A DNA stretch of 30,479 nucleotides from JBJHCA01 sp050485785. GTDB taxonomy: Bacteria > Bacteroidota > Bacteroidia > Chitinophagales > Saprospiraceae. Made by a program: the position numbers and the translations under genes. The notes beneath the pieces are model-generated. The model did no database searches. It had not been told where the DNA came from and worked only from the letters and a program-made list of their open reading frames with translations. The stretch lies in contig JBJHCA010000035.1 of the NCBI GenBank assembly GCA_050485785.1, positions 1-30,479 on the forward strand, in the 5' to 3' direction. This document shows, one piece after another, positions 9,420 to 17,378 of the stretch. Numbering within the stretch: position 1 is the first letter of the stretch; every line of letters begins with the position of its first letter.

Positions 9420-9521
9420 TTTTCTCAAGACTTTGATTTTTTTACATAGCTCTTTGTTTGATTGCAGTAACCCACAGAGTAACAAAGGATTATAGTTTTT
9501 ATACTGACCATGATCGAATTA

Positions 9522-9529
9522 CAAAGGTA
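9522..9529 (-). promoter_or_regulatory. TAnnTTTG -7 box for the unknown helical protein
   Basis: TACCTTTG on the minus strand, reading 9529 to 9522, is a perfect -7 box. It is back-to-back with a weaker plus-strand box (CATTTTTG, 9564-9571) that may serve the divergent T9SS cargo gene. Confidence 0.55.
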
Positions 9530-9615
9530 GAATTTTGTTCCTTAATGAAATGTCGTGAAATAGCATTTTTGTATTATTCTAAGTGTGTATAGCTGCTTTA
9601 TTACCAGAATGGCCT

Positions 9616-12087
9616 ATGATTAAAGGGTATATATTAAGTTGTTTGATCGCTGCATCGGTGATTTTATCTGCGTTTTGGCATAATATAAACGGCCAGAGCT
9701 GTCCGTTCAGTTATAGCATTCAGGCAGAACTGATCAGCCAGGGAATGTATGAAGTATCAATCAGCCATATTTTTGATGATGTTCAACCGGTTCCGGTCCA
9801 GGTATATGTCGACGGTTCACTGCAAACCCAGCTTACCGGTATCGACGGAACCACTACTTTTAATCTTGCAGACGGGTATTACCAGATATGTTTTCAGTTA
9901 ACAGACGCCATTCAGAATTGCAGTGAAAGTTACTGCGAAAATGTTGCCCTGGGCTCATCATGCGGCACGGAACTGAATGCTGAGGTGGTTTCATCCGGCA
10001 ATGTCACCGGTAATTTATCGGGTGCCGGCATTAACCCTGATGTTATTTGGACACTCCAACATCTATCCGGTGCTCAGGTATCCGGTTCTACAGGCAGTTC
10101 ATTTTTATATACACTTAGTCAACCGGGTACTTATCAGTTATGTGCTCAGATGTCTTCAACCCAGGACTATTGTTTTGGTGTAGTTTGCGATACCCTTGTG
10201 TGGAGCATGGAATGCGAGGCAGCTTTCAGTATTAATCCGCTTAACTATTCCGGCTCATTCCAATTCATAAGTCAATCCACAGCACCTACTACAGGCCTCA
10301 ATGTTCAGTACACCTGGTTTATTGATACTCTGGATATTTTTATCGAAACAGACACTCAGCTTACCTACCAGTTCACAACACCAGGAATATTTGAAGTTTG
10401 TCATACTGCAAGCTATTTCAATACATTTGGTGAGCTGGTTTGCAGCAATCAGGCCTGCGAAAACCTAACATCACCTCCCGGCTGCGATTTTGACCTGGAA
10501 GTTGTACAAACCTTTCAGTATTTCACGGTAGCAGCAGTAAATATGCCGGCTTACATGCAGGGAGATTTTATCTACGAAGTGATTCGGGAATCCGACACCA
10601 TGACCGTAACCGGTCAGTCAAACCTGTTTGTTGCTTTCCCATTACCCGGCGAATACCAGATCACCCTTTTTTTTGAGTCCTTTGACGGAGTATGTGTTTA
10701 TGACCAGCAAACTGTAGTTTCAGTCGGAGGCAACAATGATGATTGCCCCGCCTCATTTACCTGGGTACTTTATGAGGAGCTAAGTAGCGGGCAGTTCGGT
10801 ATTCAGTTTACCAATAATTCGCCTACAGCTCACGAGTTTCTGGCCTGGGACTTTGGCGACGGAAGCCAGGTTGACAGCATAGTCAATAATCAACTGATTC
10901 ATTTTTATGATCAGCCGGGCATGTACTATGCATGCATGACGCTGGTAACGGAAGATCAGTGTACCAGCTATGTTTGCCAGCAGATCATATTTGATCCTTA
11001 TGGCAATATATGCGACTTCATGGAGTGCATTTATCCGGGAGATGCCAACCATGACGGTATTGTAGATGCTACTGATGTACTGGCTATTGGACTGGCATAC
11101 GGTACTTCCGGGCATGTGCGTCCCAATGCACACCTGAACTGGCTCCCTCAGGCTTCGCTCAACTGGAATATGACAGTTGGTGCGCACACCTTTGATTTCA
11201 AACATATTGATACCGATGGCAGTGGTGTGATTGATGAATCAGATCTGGAAGCGATCGACCTGAATTATCATCAGGAGCATGACGATGCAGGAATTGACAA
11301 GCCCTTGTCTCCTGATGCAGAGCCCATGTTGTTTGTTGACATTATTGGCGTTTCCGAGGAACAGGTTGGCAGTAACATACATTACAAGATTACGTCCGAC
11401 TTTTTTGTCGGATCTGATATCGAACCGGCTCAGGGTTTCTATGGCATTGCACTATCTCTTGAGTACCACACTGAATTTCCTGCAGAAGCCGTACTTGCTG
11501 AGGTAATCCACATGGATAATGTGCTCACGGGGAACGGCGAAGATGCCTTGCTGTTTTACAAACACCTGCCCGATCTCAACAGGCTGGATATTGCCATTGT
11601 GCGCAAAGACCAGAAGAATAAGTCATCCAACAGTCAGCAGCGAATTGCCCGGGGTGATATTACCCTGATTGGCGATATCATTGGTCGGCCGGACACCTGG
11701 GACAGTGAAACCATTGAGGTGCCTTTTACCATTGAAGTACTTTGGGTTTACGCTATTAACAACCTAGGTGAAGATCTTCAATATTTTGGCATCGGGGATG
11801 AAGTAATGCTGACCATTTTGCAGAGCGCCAGCGAGCAACAAAAAGATATCACAACCATACACATACATCCCAATCCTTCTGACGGACACTTTTACCTGAG
11901 CAGCGAAGCCACTCTTCTGGAGGTGGAAGTTTATAATGCTATGGGACAGAGGGTTGCATCGTACAATGTTCCGCAAGGATTGACCACAGTGTTCACTATG
12001 GATCTGGGCCATTTGCCCTCCGGTGCTTACTGGGTAAGGTGCCTGACTGCACAGGGCCTGGGAATTCAAAAAGTAATTTTGTACTGA
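9616..12087 (+). CDS. T9SS cargo protein with PKD-like, dockerin-like and cohesin-like modules
   Basis: An 823-residue secreted multidomain protein. ATG 9616 was chosen because it begins the signal peptide (MIKGYILSCLIAASVILSAF, cleavage after INGQS or nearby); an upstream GTG at 9583 would bury it. Residues 29-460 hold about five beta-sandwich repeats with paired Cys and PKD-type endings, the last with a clear PKD core (FLAWDFGDGSQ). Two EF-hand-like calcium loops follow: GDANHDGIVDATD near residue 475 and DTDGSGVIDESD near 532, spaced like a type I dockerin. Next is a beta-rich domain (FYGIALSLEYHTEF, LDIAIVRKDQKN) resembling a cohesin-like fold. From about residue 750 there is a type A T9SS sorting domain (HPNPSDG, VYNAMGQRV, LPSGAYWVR, ending in KVILY). 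It should be exported by Sec, translocated by T9SS and anchored or released at the cell surface. Substrate or partner is unknown. Confidence 0.85.
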   Translation: MIKGYILSCLIAASVILSAFWHNINGQSCPFSYSIQAELISQGMYEVSISHIFDDVQPVPVQVYVDGSLQTQLTGIDGTTTFNLADGYYQICFQLTDAIQNCSESYCENVALGSSCGTELNAEVVSSGNVTGNLSGAGINPDVIWTLQHLSGAQVSGSTGSSFLYTLSQPGTYQLCAQMSSTQDYCFGVVCDTLVWSMECEAAFSINPLNYSGSFQFISQSTAPTTGLNVQYTWFIDTLDIFIETDTQLTYQFTTPGIFEVCHTASYFNTFGELVCSNQACENLTSPPGCDFDLEVVQTFQYFTVAAVNMPAYMQGDFIYEVIRESDTMTVTGQSNLFVAFPLPGEYQITLFFESFDGVCVYDQQTVVSVGGNNDDCPASFTWVLYEELSSGQFGIQFTNNSPTAHEFLAWDFGDGSQVDSIVNNQLIHFYDQPGMYYACMTLVTEDQCTSYVCQQIIFDPYGNICDFMECIYPGDANHDGIVDATDVLAIGLAYGTSGHVRPNAHLNWLPQASLNWNMTVGAHTFDFKHIDTDGSGVIDESDLEAIDLNYHQEHDDAGIDKPLSPDAEPMLFVDIIGVSEEQVGSNIHYKITSDFFVGSDIEPAQGFYGIALSLEYHTEFPAEAVLAEVIHMDNVLTGNGEDALLFYKHLPDLNRLDIAIVRKDQKNKSSNSQQRIARGDITLIGDIIGRPDTWDSETIEVPFTIEVLWVYAINNLGEDLQYFGIGDEVMLTILQSASEQQKDITTIHIHPNPSDGHFYLSSEATLLEVEVYNAMGQRVASYNVPQGLTTVFTMDLGHLPSGAYWVRCLTAQGLGIQKVILY

Positions 12088-12147
12088 CAATTTGTGGATT
12101 TGAGCAGCCTTTAGCGTCGTAAGTTCAAACAATGAACACTCAAAGCT

Positions 12148-12858
12148 ATGGCTGAAACGTACAATGATCATCCCAATGGTATTAAGTTCTGGGCCGAGGA
12201 AGAACGCCCCAGAGAGAAACTCCTCGCTCATGGTCGCAGACACCTCACCAATGCAGAATTGCTGGCCATAATTATCGGTTCAGGAACACGGAACAAATCT
12301 GCTGTGGATGTCTGTAAAAAAATACTCCGTGCAGTGGATCACCGCCTTACGGAGCTTGCCGTTTTCAGCCCTGATGAACTGATGAAGTTTGAGGGAATTG
12401 GCCTGGCAAAGGCAGTTTCCATTATTGCAGCTCTTGAGTTGGGAAACCGGAAGCAAATGGAGCGCAAGGATGTCCCTAAACACATCCGGTCCAGTGCCGA
12501 ATTGTTTGAGGTAGCCGCACCTTTAGTAAAAGACCTCAGGCATGAAGAGTTCTGGATTTTTCTCACCAGGGGCACCACCGTCATTGGCCGACATATGATT
12601 AGTAAAGGGGGATTGCGAAGTACCGTGGTGGATCCTAAAGTTGTGTTTAAAACAGCCATAGATGCCAGAGCATCAGGTATGTTTTTGGTTCATAATCACC
12701 CTTCAGGATCACCCAACCCCAGTGATCACGACAATAAAATAACCCGCCAGCTTGCCGAAGCTGCAAAATTATTCGACATGGTTGTTTACGATCATGTAAT
12801 TGTTGCCGGCGATACCTATTACAGCTATGCCGACAACACTACCTTATTAAAAACATAA
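12148..12858 (+). CDS. radC: RadC family JAB/MPN protein
   Basis: A 236-residue, full-length RadC homologue. The N-terminus has the family signature EERPREKLLAHG and LTNAELLAIIIGSG, followed by a helix-hairpin-helix-like segment (FEGIGLAKAVSIIAALELG, residues 81-99). The C-terminal JAB1/MPN metalloprotease-like domain retains the JAMM ligands: His182 and His184 in HNHPSG, and Ser192/Asp195 in the following SxxD; the upstream Glu is likely 133 or 134. RadC was once linked to DNA repair, but its biochemical function is unsettled; JAMM proteins are often metal-dependent isopeptidases or nucleases. It sits between two T9SS cargo genes and is probably transcribed alone, starting 60 bases after the previous stop. 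Confidence 0.95.
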   Translation: MAETYNDHPNGIKFWAEEERPREKLLAHGRRHLTNAELLAIIIGSGTRNKSAVDVCKKILRAVDHRLTELAVFSPDELMKFEGIGLAKAVSIIAALELGNRKQMERKDVPKHIRSSAELFEVAAPLVKDLRHEEFWIFLTRGTTVIGRHMISKGGLRSTVVDPKVVFKTAIDARASGMFLVHNHPSGSPNPSDHDNKITRQLAEAAKLFDMVVYDHVIVAGDTYYSYADNTTLLKT

Positions 12859-12927
12859 ATATTCAGGCAAAATTCAGTGAGCTGTAAACGTGCAGAACTT
12901 TCTAAAAGCAATGGGCGATTAAAAACC

Positions 12928-12954
12928 TGGCTTAGCAGTATCATCGCTAAGCCA
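12928..12954. repeat. 9-bp stem-loop downstream of radC
   Basis: TGGCTTAGC (12928-12936) pairs with GCTAAGCCA (12946-12954) across a 9-base loop. On the plus strand no T-tract follows. On the minus strand a TTTTT run follows closely, which would suit a leftward terminator, but no leftward gene lies upstream. It could still be a rho-independent-like end for radC lacking a good U-tract. Confidence 0.4.
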
Positions 12955-13028
12955 ACGAACTTCCATAGAAAGCAATAAATAATCGACAAACTTTTTTGAG
13001 AGTGCTACCTTACACCCAAAATGTTTTC

Positions 13029-13036
13029 TATTTTTG
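13029..13036 (+). promoter_or_regulatory. TAnnTTTG -7 box for the thioredoxin-fold T9SS cargo gene
   Basis: TATTTTTG at 13029-13036 matches the -7 consensus perfectly and lies 28 bases before the ATG at 13065. A T-rich TTTG at 12995-12998 is a possible but distant -33 element (30-base gap). Confidence 0.55.
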
Positions 13037-13064
13037 CACTTTCCTCAAATTTTAATTTGTCAAT

Positions 13065-14564
13065 ATGATGAAAAATCTACTCCTTTGCTCATTGTTTTTT
13101 GCTGTGGCTTTCAATCTTCGGGCTCAGTTGCCTGCAGGTTACATAGCACCCGATTTTACGCTTACTGATATTAACGGCGTTGATCACCATCTTTACAGTT
13201 ATCTCAACGACGGATACATTGTGTTCATCGAAATTTCAGCTACCTGGTGCGGGCCCTGCTGGAACTATCACAATGCCGGTCACCTGAAAAATCTCTACAT
13301 CAATCATGGACCTGCCGGGCTTCCCAATGTGAGTGAAAACACCACGGATAAAGTGATGGTGCTTTTTGTGGAGGGAGATCCCAATACCGGCCCTAACCAT
13401 CTCAATGGAACATCACCTACCAATACACAAGGTGACTGGATTACCGGCACTCCTTTCCCAATCATTGATCCACCGGGAAGTGTGGTTATTCCATGGAGAA
13501 ATGCCTATGGTTTGGCTTTCTATCCAACTATTTACAGGATATGCCCTAACCGGACACTGACGCATGTTGGTCAAATGACATACACTAATCTGGTAAACAC
13601 ACTCAGTATTTGTCCTGAACCCGCTTCAGATCCTGTAGATGCTGCACTGCTTACCAGCTTTGACAAAACTATTGGCTGTGCAGGAAGCTCTACCAACCTT
13701 ACCACCCGTTTACAGAACAACGGTACTCAGCCTCTAACCAGTGCTACCATCACTGCAACGGCCATGGGTAGCCCGGTGGCTACTTTAAACTGGACAGGTA
13801 ATCTGGAAACTTATGATTTTGCAGATATCGTTGTGGGTACTTCAGTGTTTGAAAGCCCTGTCAACGTAACTTTTAATGTTCAGGCTGCCGGTGACAACAA
13901 TTCGATCAACAATTCCATTACCCGGATGTACAATTTCACCGACCTCGTAGCTCCGTCGGAGTCTATGAATATTACCATCAAGATCACAACCGACAGATGG
14001 GGAGGTGAGACCACATGGCATCTGATGAATGGTGCCGGTGATATTGTAGCCAATGGCGGGCCTTATCAAACCATGCCAACCAATGGAGCTTACCCTCAGC
14101 CCGATGTAAACCTTACCCTTCCCTATGATTGCTATGTTTTCGAAATTTTTGATTCATATGGTGATGGAATGTGTTGTGCTTATGGGGCAGGAGGTTACCA
14201 GATAATTGTTGGCGGAAATGTAATTGCCAGCGGCGGATCATTTGACGACTACGATAATGCTGTTTTCCGTACGGAAGAAGCGGTAAATATCTATGAAGTT
14301 GACGGAATGTTTTCGGCCTCATTTTTTCCCAATCCTTTTTCAGATGTTGCCAATATTGAACTCAGCCTGGCTGAGGCCGGACAAGTGAAAGTAGAGCTGA
14401 TTAATATGCTTGGCCAAAGAGTATACTTCTATGATCACGGCCTGTTGAATGCCGGATTCCATAACCTCAATACCCAGCTGGGACACTTAAGTACCGGTGT
14501 GTATGTTCTTCATATAACTGTGGGAGAACGAACTGTTTCTCAAAGAGTAACTGCCGCACATTAG
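13065..14564 (+). CDS. T9SS cargo protein with N-terminal thioredoxin/redoxin domain
   Basis: A 499-residue secreted protein. A Sec signal (MMKNLLLCSLFFAVAFNLRA) is followed by a TlpA/redoxin-like domain with the resolving pair CGPC at Cys62-Cys65 (SATWCGPCWNYH) and the cis-Pro region FYPTIY, where redoxins normally have a Thr/Val-Pro or equivalent. A CARDB-like beta-sandwich follows at about 190-290. Next is a domain containing FEIFDSYGDGMCC and YQIIVGG at about 300-395, a module I have seen in Bacteroidota surface proteins but cannot name. The last 85 residues form a type A T9SS sorting domain (FFPNPFSD, INMLGQRV, LSTGVYVLH). It is predicted to act as an extracellular or surface-attached thiol-disulfide protein; the redox activity and substrate are inference. 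Start is the first of two tandem ATGs. Confidence 0.88.
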   Translation: MMKNLLLCSLFFAVAFNLRAQLPAGYIAPDFTLTDINGVDHHLYSYLNDGYIVFIEISATWCGPCWNYHNAGHLKNLYINHGPAGLPNVSENTTDKVMVLFVEGDPNTGPNHLNGTSPTNTQGDWITGTPFPIIDPPGSVVIPWRNAYGLAFYPTIYRICPNRTLTHVGQMTYTNLVNTLSICPEPASDPVDAALLTSFDKTIGCAGSSTNLTTRLQNNGTQPLTSATITATAMGSPVATLNWTGNLETYDFADIVVGTSVFESPVNVTFNVQAAGDNNSINNSITRMYNFTDLVAPSESMNITIKITTDRWGGETTWHLMNGAGDIVANGGPYQTMPTNGAYPQPDVNLTLPYDCYVFEIFDSYGDGMCCAYGAGGYQIIVGGNVIASGGSFDDYDNAVFRTEEAVNIYEVDGMFSASFFPNPFSDVANIELSLAEAGQVKVELINMLGQRVYFYDHGLLNAGFHNLNTQLGHLSTGVYVLHITVGERTVSQRVTAAH

Positions 14565-14599
14565 GGCGATTGGGTTACTTTTATCGATTAAAATAGCCT

Positions 14600-14635
14600 T
14601 GACGGGGAATCTGTATGTTGACAGATTCCTCGTCA
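14600..14635 (+). terminator. Strong hairpin terminator after the redoxin-type T9SS gene
   Basis: A 15-bp stem (14600-14614 with 14621-14635) containing one G-T wobble closes a 6-base loop, ATGTTG. It lies 36 bases after the stop codon at 14564. The following T-tract is weak (GCATTTGT), but stem length and position suggest transcript termination or 3'-end protection. Confidence 0.7.
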
Positions 14636-14745
14636 GCATTTGTAATCCCCCTTTGTACTTAATGTGTGAGCCTGGCAAAATGGCCTTATTTCCGTATCAC
14701 CAGGTTGGACGTAATGCCAAAAGGTTGTTAACGAACATTTAATGA

Positions 14746-14777
14746 TTTGGTCATTGAGGGTCGTCTTATTATCTTTG
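14746..14777 (+). promoter_or_regulatory. Complete Bacteroidota promoter (TTTG-N20-TATCTTTG)
   Basis: TTTG at 14746-14749 and TATCTTTG at 14770-14777 are separated by exactly 20 bases. This is the best promoter match in the window. The ATG it serves is at 14800, giving a leader of only about 15 bases. Confidence 0.8.
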
Positions 14778-14799
14778 TATTCGGAAACAATAAGCACTT

Positions 14800-15495
14800 A
14801 TGAAGTTTTTTTACATTCTCGTTTTTTCTGTTTTATGGGTTGGATTTGCCTCTGCACAGGAAATCAGCGTTAAATACGGTGAACTTACCGCAACCGTTGA
14901 GCATGGCGTATTTACCTATGCCTTAAAGGACTCCATTACCAATAACACTAACCAAACCCGCGAATTCAGATGGGTACGAAATGTCAACGACATGCCTGAT
15001 GGCTGGGTTACGGGTATTTGTGATGTGAATACCTGTCATGACGTGAATACCAGTCACATGATCTTTTCATTAGGACCTTACGAAACGGCAGAATTAGGTC
15101 CCATATTTTTTCCTGTTGATCCTTTGTCATTAGACCCACTACCGGCTGGAGTGGGTTTTGTTGAAGTTTACGTGTATGCTTTGGATAATGAAGATGTAAA
15201 TACAACCACAACCATGCATTTCGAAGTATTGCCGGCAGTTTCAGTGAATAATAATACCATTCCGAACCTGAGTATTTACCCTAACCCGGTTGCAGGGTCA
15301 CTGTATATTAAAGGCCTGAATAAACCGGCTACCCTGCAAATTTTTAATGCCACCGGCAGGCAGGTAATGAGCGATATCAGGGTAGTGAGCAGCGATCAGG
15401 CTATCTCCCTTGAACATCTGCCTCAGGGTTTATACTTTGCGCGAATTGCCGGGGACGACAGAGCCGGTGGAACCGTCAGGTTTATCAAGCGCTGA
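14800..15495 (+). CDS. Small T9SS type A sorting-domain protein
   Basis: A 231-residue secreted protein: Sec signal (MKFFYILVFSVLWVGFASA, cleavage before QE), a single beta-sandwich domain of about 125 residues, and a C-terminal T9SS sorting domain from about residue 150 (IYPNPVAGSLYIKG, IFNATGRQV, LPQGLYFAR, ending RFIKR). The central domain contains WVTGICDVNTCHDVNT, with two Cys seven... residues apart that could form a disulfide, followed by a sequence typical of immunoglobulin-like strands. I do not recognise a catalytic function. It sits between a strong terminator and a consensus promoter, so it is an independent transcription unit. Its role is likely adhesion or a structural surface component, but that is a guess. 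Confidence 0.85.
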   Translation: MKFFYILVFSVLWVGFASAQEISVKYGELTATVEHGVFTYALKDSITNNTNQTREFRWVRNVNDMPDGWVTGICDVNTCHDVNTSHMIFSLGPYETAELGPIFFPVDPLSLDPLPAGVGFVEVYVYALDNEDVNTTTTMHFEVLPAVSVNNNTIPNLSIYPNPVAGSLYIKGLNKPATLQIFNATGRQVMSDIRVVSSDQAISLEHLPQGLYFARIAGDDRAGGTVRFIKR

Positions 15496-15933
15496 TCATA
15501 TTTCTACAGGGTACTCAGCAAAATTCCGTGGTGTCTCGTATAACCTAACCTGCAAACCAAGTTTGGGATCGATGAGGCGACGGAGTCTTTGATAAATTTC
15601 AATGCAAATGTTTTCAGCAGTTGGATTGAGTTCACTAAACACAGGAACTTCTAAATTCAGGTTTTTGTGATCAAAGGGAAGTTCCACTTCCTCGTAAATG
15701 ATGGTTTTTAACCAATTCAAATCTATCACAAATCCCGTTTCTGGATCTACTTCACCAACTACCTTTACTGTTATCTCATAATTGTGTCCGTGATAGTGTG
15801 GATTGGCACATAGCCCGAATACCGAATTGTTTTTCTCGTCGTTCCAGTCCTTCCTGTACAGCCGGTGAGCGGCATTAAAGTGAGCCTTGCGATAAACGGC
15901 AACCCGTGGTTTGTCGGTTTTCTTATTCACCAT
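15496..15933 (-). CDS. 6-pyruvoyl-tetrahydropterin synthase (animal-like PTPS)
   Basis: A 145-residue PTPS/QueD-fold enzyme. ATG 15933 is chosen; a TTG at 16008 would overlap the divergent gene. Zinc ligands are His23 (in FNAAHRL) and His48/His50 in the HGHNY motif. The catalytic residues are Cys42, the Asp88-His89 pair in FDHKNLNLEVP and Glu133 in YETP. The CANPHYHGHNY loop (Cys-x5-HGH) and the DHKNL segment resemble animal-type PTPS more than QueD, whose loop is Cys-x3-HGH as in the second paralogue at 27156. The expected reaction is dihydroneopterin triphosphate to 6-pyruvoyl-tetrahydropterin (a biopterin branch), but queuosine or folate side reactions are possible. It is divergent from the secreted unknown protein, with only 66 bases between starts. 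Confidence 0.88.
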   Translation of the reverse strand: MVNKKTDKPRVAVYRKAHFNAAHRLYRKDWNDEKNNSVFGLCANPHYHGHNYEITVKVVGEVDPETGFVIDLNWLKTIIYEEVELPFDHKNLNLEVPVFSELNPTAENICIEIYQRLRRLIDPKLGLQVRLYETPRNFAEYPVEI

Positions 15934-15999
15934 GTTGAGCGGAAACTTTTTCGCATCAATAATACGTTTAAAGCCTGAAATGTTCAACCTTTTGTTAAA

Positions 16000-16965
16000 A
16001 TGAATCAATTTTCCGGATTTCTATTCTTTTCCTTTTTCCTGTTCAATTTTAGTTTGGCATTCAGTCAGGAGTTTCAGGCTTCAAGTGATTCTGCATCGAG
16101 GGAATGGAATATAATGCAGGATTCACTGGATCATTGGGGTAACCAAATGCTAAGAAACAGTGATTATTCCGTTCGCAGAAAAGCATCTGATGATATACGC
16201 AATACCTTGTACTACATGCTCAACGATCCTGAAAATGGCACGCAACCATTCAGAGAACTTCAGACCATATCTTTGCTAATGCCGCCAGACAGCAGCTTCA
16301 GAGTTTTTTCCTGGCAATTGTATGTGGATGAGAACACCTATGAGTATTCGGGATTTATCCAGACACTGGGAGATACCGCCCGGGTATTCGAACTTCAACA
16401 GAGGCGACGGACTGCAGGCGGGATGATGCTCCAGTACCGGGAATTGCCGCTGAGCCAGTGGCAGGGGGGGATTTACTATAATCTGATGCAGATAGAAACC
16501 GACTCTGTTCCATATTACCTGGTGTTTGCATTTGACGGCTTCGGTTATTTTGAAAGGCGTAAACACCTTGACGTAATCAGGTTTAATAAACAGGGAGAAC
16601 CCATTTTCGGTGCGCCGGTTTTTCACAAGTACGCCGGCGAAGACCGTACGGGAAGCAAAGAAACTTTCTATCGCATTACCTTGACCTACAGTGCAGAAGC
16701 TGCAGTTACGCTCAATTATTCAGCAGTCCACGATCATATAATTTACAATCACCTCACTCCGGTTCAGGGCACTCATCCGGGCCAGGGGCTAATGTTTGTA
16801 CCCGACGGCACTTATGAAGGCTATAAACTCGACGGCAGCAACTGGTATTATGCCCGCCGCGTTTTTCACCAGACGCTCGATGAGCCGCCGGTTCCCAATC
16901 CAGTGCTGGACAGCCGCCGAAACCGGGATATCTTTGGCAATGAACAGCGGCGAAGAAACCGGTAA
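16000..16965 (+). CDS. Secreted protein of unknown function
   Basis: A 321-residue protein with a clear Sec signal (MNQFSGFLFFSFFLFNFSLAFS, then QEF). No lipobox and no T9SS sorting domain are visible. The mature part contains an alpha-helical N-terminal segment (REWNIMQDSLDHWGNQML) and beta-rich stretches: FRVFSWQLYVDENTYEYSGF, PYYLVFAFDGFGYFERRKHL and VTLNYSAVHDHIIYNHL. The acidic-basic tail ends in NEQRRRNR. The pattern suits a periplasmic or surface-exposed protein found in Bacteroidota, but I do not recognise a family or catalytic motif. It is transcribed divergently from the PTPS gene; no strong -7 box is seen in the 66 bases between them. Confidence 0.82.
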   Translation: MNQFSGFLFFSFFLFNFSLAFSQEFQASSDSASREWNIMQDSLDHWGNQMLRNSDYSVRRKASDDIRNTLYYMLNDPENGTQPFRELQTISLLMPPDSSFRVFSWQLYVDENTYEYSGFIQTLGDTARVFELQQRRRTAGGMMLQYRELPLSQWQGGIYYNLMQIETDSVPYYLVFAFDGFGYFERRKHLDVIRFNKQGEPIFGAPVFHKYAGEDRTGSKETFYRITLTYSAEAAVTLNYSAVHDHIIYNHLTPVQGTHPGQGLMFVPDGTYEGYKLDGSNWYYARRVFHQTLDEPPVPNPVLDSRRNRDIFGNEQRRRNR

Positions 16966-16990
16966 TAGCATTTTTACCGGAGGTATTATG

Positions 16991-17021
16991 ATGATGGATA
17001 CCTCTTTGTGGTTAATTTTCC
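16991..17021 (+). repeat. 31-base imperfect repeat, copy 1
   Basis: This stretch matches 27567-27597 at 26 of 31 positions with no gaps, both in plus-strand intergenic DNA. Each copy opens a short frame beginning MMD. Here the frame from ATG 16988 encodes 33 mostly hydrophobic residues and ends at 17089, overlapping the purS -7 box. There is no evidence that it is translated. Confidence 0.35.
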
Positions 17022-17090
17022 CGAAGCTTAGCCTTTCCGTACTCGTAGCTTTTGTAGCTTACTGTTCTCATGCGATAAGCAGACTTTGAT

Positions 17091-17099
17091 TACCTTTGC
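17091..17099 (+). promoter_or_regulatory. TAnnTTTG -7 box for purS
   Basis: TACCTTTGC at 17091-17099 is a perfect -7 element 17 bases before the purS ATG, implying a very short leader of about 10 bases. Confidence 0.6.
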
Positions 17100-17115
17100 T
17101 GCAAATACAACAACT

Positions 17116-17367
17116 ATGAAATTTCAGGCCGATATCCGCATTATGCCTCATAAAGAAATACTTGACCCACAAGGGAAAACGGTATTCAAAAACCTTCCGA
17201 ACATTGGCATTTCCGGAGTGGAGGATGTTAGAATTGGAAAGTTTATTCAGATGCAACTTGAAGCTGAATCTGAAGAACAGGCTCATGACAGGGTAGAAGA
17301 AGCATGCAAAAAACTGCTTGCCAACCTCATTACCGAGAAGTACGAATTCAGCCTCAGTCGTCTGTAA
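17116..17367 (+). CDS. purS: Phosphoribosylformylglycinamidine synthase subunit PurS
   Basis: An 83-residue PurS, the small dimerising subunit of the PurLQS FGAM synthetase complex of purine biosynthesis. Diagnostic residues are the beta-alpha-beta ferredoxin-like pattern with IMPHKEILDPQGKTV, then VEDVRIGKFIQM and the C-terminal amphipathic helix AHDRVEEACKKLLANL. ATG 17116 is chosen over an upstream in-frame ATT at 17086 because it starts exactly at the conserved N-terminal strand (KFQADIRI) and lies just after a -7 box. Length is normal (about 80). The rsmI gene follows after 11 bases. No purL or purQ is visible, so the partner subunits must be encoded elsewhere. Confidence 0.93.
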   Translation: MKFQADIRIMPHKEILDPQGKTVFKNLPNIGISGVEDVRIGKFIQMQLEAESEEQAHDRVEEACKKLLANLITEKYEFSLSRL

Positions 17368-17378
17368 CACTTTTTTCC

